From: AC-49 sp963817035
GTDB taxonomy: Bacteria > Actinomycetota > Thermoleophilia > Solirubrobacterales > Solirubrobacteraceae
Reading direction: 5' to 3'
Assembly: GCA_963817035.1 (NCBI GenBank)
Contig: CAWFMM010000003.1
Coordinates: 62,001-126,000, forward strand
Length of the DNA stretch: 64,000 nt
Below the pieces are notes generated by a model that worked only from the letters and a program-made list of their open reading frames with translations, was not told the DNA's origin and did not search any database. Each line of letters opens with the position of its first letter. Position 1 is the first letter of the stretch. Of the stretch, positions 60,259-64,000 are shown piece after piece. A program made the position numbers and the translations under genes.

Positions 60259-62327
60259 GCGGGGACCGGTGCGGCCTGCTCGCGCGCGGCCTCCACCGAG
60301 ACGGCCACGACCTTGTACTCCGGGCACGACGTGTTGACGTCGGCCGATGCGCCGACGAGCAGGTTGGTGCGCACTTCGGGGAAATGGAACGCGGTGAAGA
60401 CGTGCCCGGGCTCGATGCGCGTAGTCAGGCGCGCCTCGACCGTGACCTCGCCGACGCGGCTGCGCAGCGTGACGAGGTCGCCCTCGGTGACGCCGCGGGT
60501 CAGCGCATCGTCGGGGTGGATCTCCATCCACTCGCCGGGCAGGAGTTCGAGGTTCTTGGTCCGCCGCGTCATCGTGCCGGCGTTGTAGTGCTCGAGGCGA
60601 CGGCCGGTGATGAGAATCAGCTGGAACTCATCGTCGACCGCGTCGCCGGGCGGCAGGTAGGGCAGCGCGGCGAACTGGCCGAGGCCGTTGGCGGTCGTGA
60701 ACTCGTGCTCGTAGAGGATCGGCGAGTCGGTACCGTCGGCGGCGACCGGCCACTGCAAGCCGCCGCGCCCGACGCGCTCGTGGCTGACGCCGCCGTACTC
60801 CGGGGTCAGCGCCGCGATCTCGTCCATCACGTCGGCCGGCGTCTCGTAGCCCATCTCGTGGCCGAGCGCCCTGGAGACGGTGGTCAGGATCTCGAAGTCG
60901 GTCTTGGCCGCGCCGGGCGGCTCGATCGCAGCGTTGACCATCTGGAAGCGACGCTCGGCGTTGGTGAACGTCCCGGTCTTCTCCAGGAACGCCGACGCCG
61001 GCAGGACGACGTCGGCGTAGTTCGTCGTCTCGGTCTCGAAGATGTCCTGGCAGACGAGGAACTCGAGTGACTCCAAGGCCTTGATCACGTGCGTCGTGTT
61101 CGGGTCGGTCTGGGCGACGTCCTCGCCGAAGATGTACATCGCCTTGAGCCGGCCGTCGACCGCGGCATCGAACATCTGAGGGATCGTCATCCCCTTCTCG
61201 CGCGACAGCGGGACGCCCCATGCGGCCTCGAACGACCGGGCGACCTCCTCGTCACCGACGGGGCGATAGGCCGTGTAGGTGTCGGGCAGCGCGCCCATGT
61301 CGGACGAGCCCTGGACGTTGTTCTGACCGCGCAACGGCAGCAGCGCCGAGCCGGTGCGACCGATCTTGCCGGTCATCAGCGCCAGGTTGCACAGCAGGCG
61401 AACGACCTCGGAGCCGTACTTGTGCTCGGTCACACCGAGGCCCCACGCGAGGCAGCCGTTCGTCGCCTCGCCGTAGATGTGGGCGGCGGCCTCGATGTCG
61501 GCGGAGGGGACGCCGGAGATCTCCTGCACCGCCCGCGGCGTGTAGGCGTCGAGCAACTCGACGAGCGCGTCGTAGTGCTCGGTGCGCCGGGCGATGAAAC
61601 CAGGGTCGGTCAGCCCGTCGCGCTCCAGCACGTGGGCGAGGCCGAGCACGACGGCGGCGTTGCTCCCCGGCCGCGGCGAGAGATGCAGGGCGCCGTAGTC
61701 GGCGAGCTCGATCCGGCGCGGGTCGATCGTCACGAGCTTCATCCCACGCAGCGTCGCCTGCTTGATCCGCGCCCCGACGACCGGGTGGCCCTGGGTCGGG
61801 TTGGCGCCGATGATGATCGTCGCGTCGGTGTGGTCGAAGTCGGTGAACGAACCGGTCGCGCCCGACAGGCCGAACGACCTGCGCATCGCCCACGAGGTCG
61901 GCGAGTGGCAGACGCGCGAGCAGTTGTCGATGTTGTTCGTCCCGATCGCCGCGCGCATCAGGCGCGTCATGGCGAAGCAGTCCTCGTTGGTCGCGCGCGA
62001 CGAGGCCAGGCCGGCGATCGCGTCGGGTCCGTGTGCCCCCTTGATCCGGTTCAGCTCGGAGGTGATGCGGCGGATCGCCTCCTCCCACGTCGCCAGGCGC
62101 AGCTTGCCGCTCTCGCGGATCAGCGGCGTCGTGAGCCGCTCACGCGAACGGGTGAACTGATGGGCGAAGCGACCCTTCAAACAGGCGTGGCCCTCGTTCG
62201 CCGGGCCGTCGAGCGCCGGGCTGATCGAGGCGATCTTGCCGCCGCTCGCGTGGGCCTCGAGCCGGCAGCCGACACCGCAGTAGCCGCAGGTCGTCGAGAC
62301 GATCGAGTCGAAGCGAGTGTCGGTCAT
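60255..62327 (-). CDS. fdhA: Formate dehydrogenase catalytic (molybdopterin) subunit (690 aa)
   Basis: Mo/W-bis-MGD enzyme oxidising formate to CO2. The N-terminal [4Fe-4S] motif is C14xxC17xxxC21 with C49 in HACLKG; the metal ligand is Cys140 in NCSRVCHSPTS, so this is a cysteine, not selenocysteine, enzyme. The C-terminal molydopterin-binding domain begins near ILITGRRLEHYNAGTMTRRT. No Tat signal: a cytoplasmic enzyme. The 211-aa Fe-S protein that many homologues carry at the N-terminus is a separate overlapping gene here. ATG 62327. Confidence 0.94.
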   Translation of the reverse strand: MTDTRFDSIVSTTCGYCGVGCRLEAHASGGKIASISPALDGPANEGHACLKGRFAHQFTRSRERLTTPLIRESGKLRLATWEEAIRRITSELNRIKGAHGPDAIAGLASSRATNEDCFAMTRLMRAAIGTNNIDNCSRVCHSPTSWAMRRSFGLSGATGSFTDFDHTDATIIIGANPTQGHPVVGARIKQATLRGMKLVTIDPRRIELADYGALHLSPRPGSNAAVVLGLAHVLERDGLTDPGFIARRTEHYDALVELLDAYTPRAVQEISGVPSADIEAAAHIYGEATNGCLAWGLGVTEHKYGSEVVRLLCNLALMTGKIGRTGSALLPLRGQNNVQGSSDMGALPDTYTAYRPVGDEEVARSFEAAWGVPLSREKGMTIPQMFDAAVDGRLKAMYIFGEDVAQTDPNTTHVIKALESLEFLVCQDIFETETTNYADVVLPASAFLEKTGTFTNAERRFQMVNAAIEPPGAAKTDFEILTTVSRALGHEMGYETPADVMDEIAALTPEYGGVSHERVGRGGLQWPVAADGTDSPILYEHEFTTANGLGQFAALPYLPPGDAVDDEFQLILITGRRLEHYNAGTMTRRTKNLELLPGEWMEIHPDDALTRGVTEGDLVTLRSRVGEVTVEARLTTRIEPGHVFTAFHFPEVRTNLLVGASADVNTSCPEYKVVAVSVEAAREQAAPVPA

Positions 62328-62959
62328 GGCGTCTGGAGAGCGAGGTCGATCAGGGTCATCTCGGTGATCGCGTCGGTCGGGCAGGTGTCTGCGCAGGCCC
62401 CGCACGACACGCAGGTGGAGTCCTTGAAGCCGGAATCGAGCCCCGCCGCGACGTTCGAGTCGAAGCCGCGACCGGTCGCGGTGAGCGCAAAGGCGCCCTG
62501 GACCTCGTCGCAGGCGCGGACACATCGGCCGCAGGAGATGCAGAGCTCATGCCGGAATGCCAGGTACGGATGGCGATCGTCTGAATTGTACTCGTGGGTC
62601 GCCCCCGTCCAGCGCGATTGCGCGACCCCCAGCGACCGCGCGACCCCGGCCAGCTCGGTGTGCTCCGCGGGTTGGTGCGGGAGCTCGGAGAGCACGAGCT
62701 CGACGATGCCGACGACGACGCGCCGGGCGACCTCGTCGGTCGTGTCGATCGCCATCCCGTCGCGGCACGGGGTCGTACACGCCGGGATCGGATTGCGAGC
62801 ACCCTCGACGCCGACCAGGCACACGCGGCAGGCGCCGAACGGGGCCTGTCGCTCGTCGAAGCACAGCGTCGGCACGTCACCGCCGGCGGCGCGCACGGCG
62901 GTCAGGACGGTCGTCCCCTCGGGGACCTCCACGGACGTGCCGTCGACGCTGACCTTCAT
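62324..62959 (-). CDS. NuoG/HoxU-like Fe-S subunit of formate dehydrogenase (211 aa)
   Basis: Electron-transfer protein: a [2Fe-2S] plant-ferredoxin-type domain (TLCFDERQAPFGACRVCLVG with a later PACTTPC), a His-Cys3 segment, then two 4Cys clusters, CISCGRCVRACDEVQG and CVSCGACADTCPTDAITE. It bridges the NuoF-like diaphorase and FdhA. Both ends overlap neighbours by 4 nt, so stoichiometric translation is expected. Confidence 0.92.
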   Translation of the reverse strand: MKVSVDGTSVEVPEGTTVLTAVRAAGGDVPTLCFDERQAPFGACRVCLVGVEGARNPIPACTTPCRDGMAIDTTDEVARRVVVGIVELVLSELPHQPAEHTELAGVARSLGVAQSRWTGATHEYNSDDRHPYLAFRHELCISCGRCVRACDEVQGAFALTATGRGFDSNVAAGLDSGFKDSTCVSCGACADTCPTDAITEMTLIDLALQTP

Positions 62960-64000
62960 GTCGTCGCCAGTCCGAGCTCGTCGGGGAAGTGCTGCAGGAG
63001 GCTGCGGATCGGCGCCGGCATACCGCCGCCGTGGGCGCACAGGCTGCCGACCTCGAGCACCTCGAGCAGCTCCTCCAGGAGCGCGCGGTCGACCGGCTGC
63101 TCGCCGTGGAACATCTCCTCGCCGCGGCGCAGGCCGATCCGGCACGGGAAGCACTTGCCGCAGCTCTCGTCGGCGCCGAACGCCATCAGGTGCTTGGCGA
63201 CGCTGCGCATGTTCGTCTGCTCGTCGAAGGCGACGATGCCGCCGTGGCCGAGCATGCAGCCGTGCGCGGCGAGCGCGTCGAAGTCGAACGCGGTGTCGAG
63301 CTGCGACGCGGGCAGGATGCCGCCGAGCGGGCCGCCGATCTGCAGCGCCTTGATCGCGTGGCCGTCGATCAGGCCGCCGGCGAGGTCTTCGCACAGCTCG
63401 CGAATCGGGGTGCCGAAGCGGACCTCGTAGACGCCGGGCTTGGCGAAGCGCTCGTTGAAGCAGATGAGCTTGGAGCCGGGGGTCGCGTTCGGGCTCAGCG
63501 CGCGGTAGGCGTCGGCGCCCTCGCGCGCGACGAACGGGACGTTGCACAGCGTCTCGACGTTGTTGACCACGGTCGGCAGGCCGAACAGCCCGCGCTGGGC
63601 CGGGAACGGCGGCCGCGCCGAGACCGTTCCGCGCAGGCCCTGCAGGCATGCGAGCAGCGCTGTCTCCTCGCCGACGACGTACGAGCCCGCGCCCTCGACG
63701 ATCGTCACGTCGAACGAGAACCCGCTGCCGAGGATGTCCTCGCCGAGCAGGCCGTCGGCACGCGCGCGCTCAACCGCCCGGTCGAGCGCCGGCTTCGACA
63801 ACGGGTACTCCGAGCGGGTGAGCACGAACCCATGCGCCGCACCGACCGCGAAGCCCGCCAGCGCGAGGCCCTCGATCAGCAGCGCGGGGTTGCCCTCCAT
63901 CAGGACCTTGTCGATGTAGGAGCCCGGGTCACCCTCGTCGCCGTTGGCGACGATGAACTTCTCCGCCCCCTGCGCCTCGCGCGTGAAACGCCACTTCGTC
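62956..64000 (-). CDS. NuoF-like NAD-reducing diaphorase subunit of formate dehydrogenase (partial, N-terminus beyond window)
   Basis: Flavoprotein passing electrons to NAD. The visible part runs from TKWRFTREAQGAEKFIVANG with GDEGDPGSYIDKVLMEGNP, the FMN/NADH segment of NuoF, through SYVVGEETALLACLQGLRG, to the C-terminal 4Fe-4S motif ESCGKCFPCRIG. About 348 residues are present; the start and probably a NuoE-like subunit lie past 64000. The operon is therefore an NAD-linked soluble formate dehydrogenase. Confidence 0.92.
   Translation of the reverse strand, partial: TKWRFTREAQGAEKFIVANGDEGDPGSYIDKVLMEGNPALLIEGLALAGFAVGAAHGFVLTRSEYPLSKPALDRAVERARADGLLGEDILGSGFSFDVTIVEGAGSYVVGEETALLACLQGLRGTVSARPPFPAQRGLFGLPTVVNNVETLCNVPFVAREGADAYRALSPNATPGSKLICFNERFAKPGVYEVRFGTPIRELCEDLAGGLIDGHAIKALQIGGPLGGILPASQLDTAFDFDALAAHGCMLGHGGIVAFDEQTNMRSVAKHLMAFGADESCGKCFPCRIGLRRGEEMFHGEQPVDRALLEELLEVLEVGSLCAHGGGMPAPIRSLLQHFPDELGLATT

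Noticed and set aside
61089..63353. 754-codon plus-strand frame opposite the formate dehydrogenase genes
   Set aside because: It overlaps two well-defined minus-strand genes and has low-complexity Arg/Val/Asp composition.

Overview
The window reads as a chromosomal segment of a very GC-rich actinobacterium. The mixture of a class E sortase with a LAxTG-type substrate, a type E succinate dehydrogenase without membrane anchor subunits, many GTG/TTG starts and probable leaderless promoters suggests the Thermoleophilia (Solirubrobacterales and relatives). That placement is an inference from gene content; there is no rRNA gene here to confirm it. Genes are densely packed, with frequent 4-nt start/stop overlaps and little mobile DNA.

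Layout. 1-8433: central carbon metabolism (malate dehydrogenase fragment, NADP-isocitrate dehydrogenase, an AidB-like acyl-CoA dehydrogenase, an M50 membrane protease, then sdhA-sdhB-sdhE). 8443-14075: aspartate pathway (lysC-asd), a REP-associated transposase with three REP-like palindromes, and the recombination/replication operon dnaX-ybaB-recR. 14142-20197: membrane glycosyltransferase, MFS exporter, SRP RNA, two exported proteins and tRNA-Val. 20459-29557: SnoaL-like protein, cytochrome P450, a ppk2/P-type ATPase operon, P1 peptidase, MYG1-like protein and aquaporin. 29554-39129: envelope region with a secreted protein pair, an FHA protein, a UDP-sulfoquinovose-synthase-like enzyme, a flippase-domain/glycosyltransferase fusion, a GT2, an MFS pump, and a sortase E with two tandem small substrates. 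39245-46599: MFS drug pump, AIR-synthase-like protein, pseudogene remnant, VOC protein, and a divergent locus where an HD-GYP/LuxR regulator faces a leader ORF-DsrE-unknown operon across an 18-nt palindrome; then tRNA-Ser. 46624-49545: M29 aminopeptidase, STAS protein, lipase-like hydrolase.

49576-58087 is a complete 4-hydroxybenzoate/protocatechuate degradation locus. PobA makes protocatechuate; PcaHG, PcaB, PcaC and PcaD carry it to 3-oxoadipate; PcaIJ and PcaF yield succinyl-CoA and acetyl-CoA, which feed the TCA enzymes also found here. An IclR-family regulator ends the operon. 59491-64000 holds an NAD-linked molybdenum formate dehydrogenase operon with its FdhD maturation factor, running off the right edge.

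The least ordinary items are the type E SQR with an extra cluster-binding cysteine, the sortase E/paired-substrate locus, the degenerate HD-GYP/LuxR regulator with its palindrome, the flippase-glycosyltransferase fusion, and the P-type ATPase with atypical transport-site residues next to a polyphosphate kinase.
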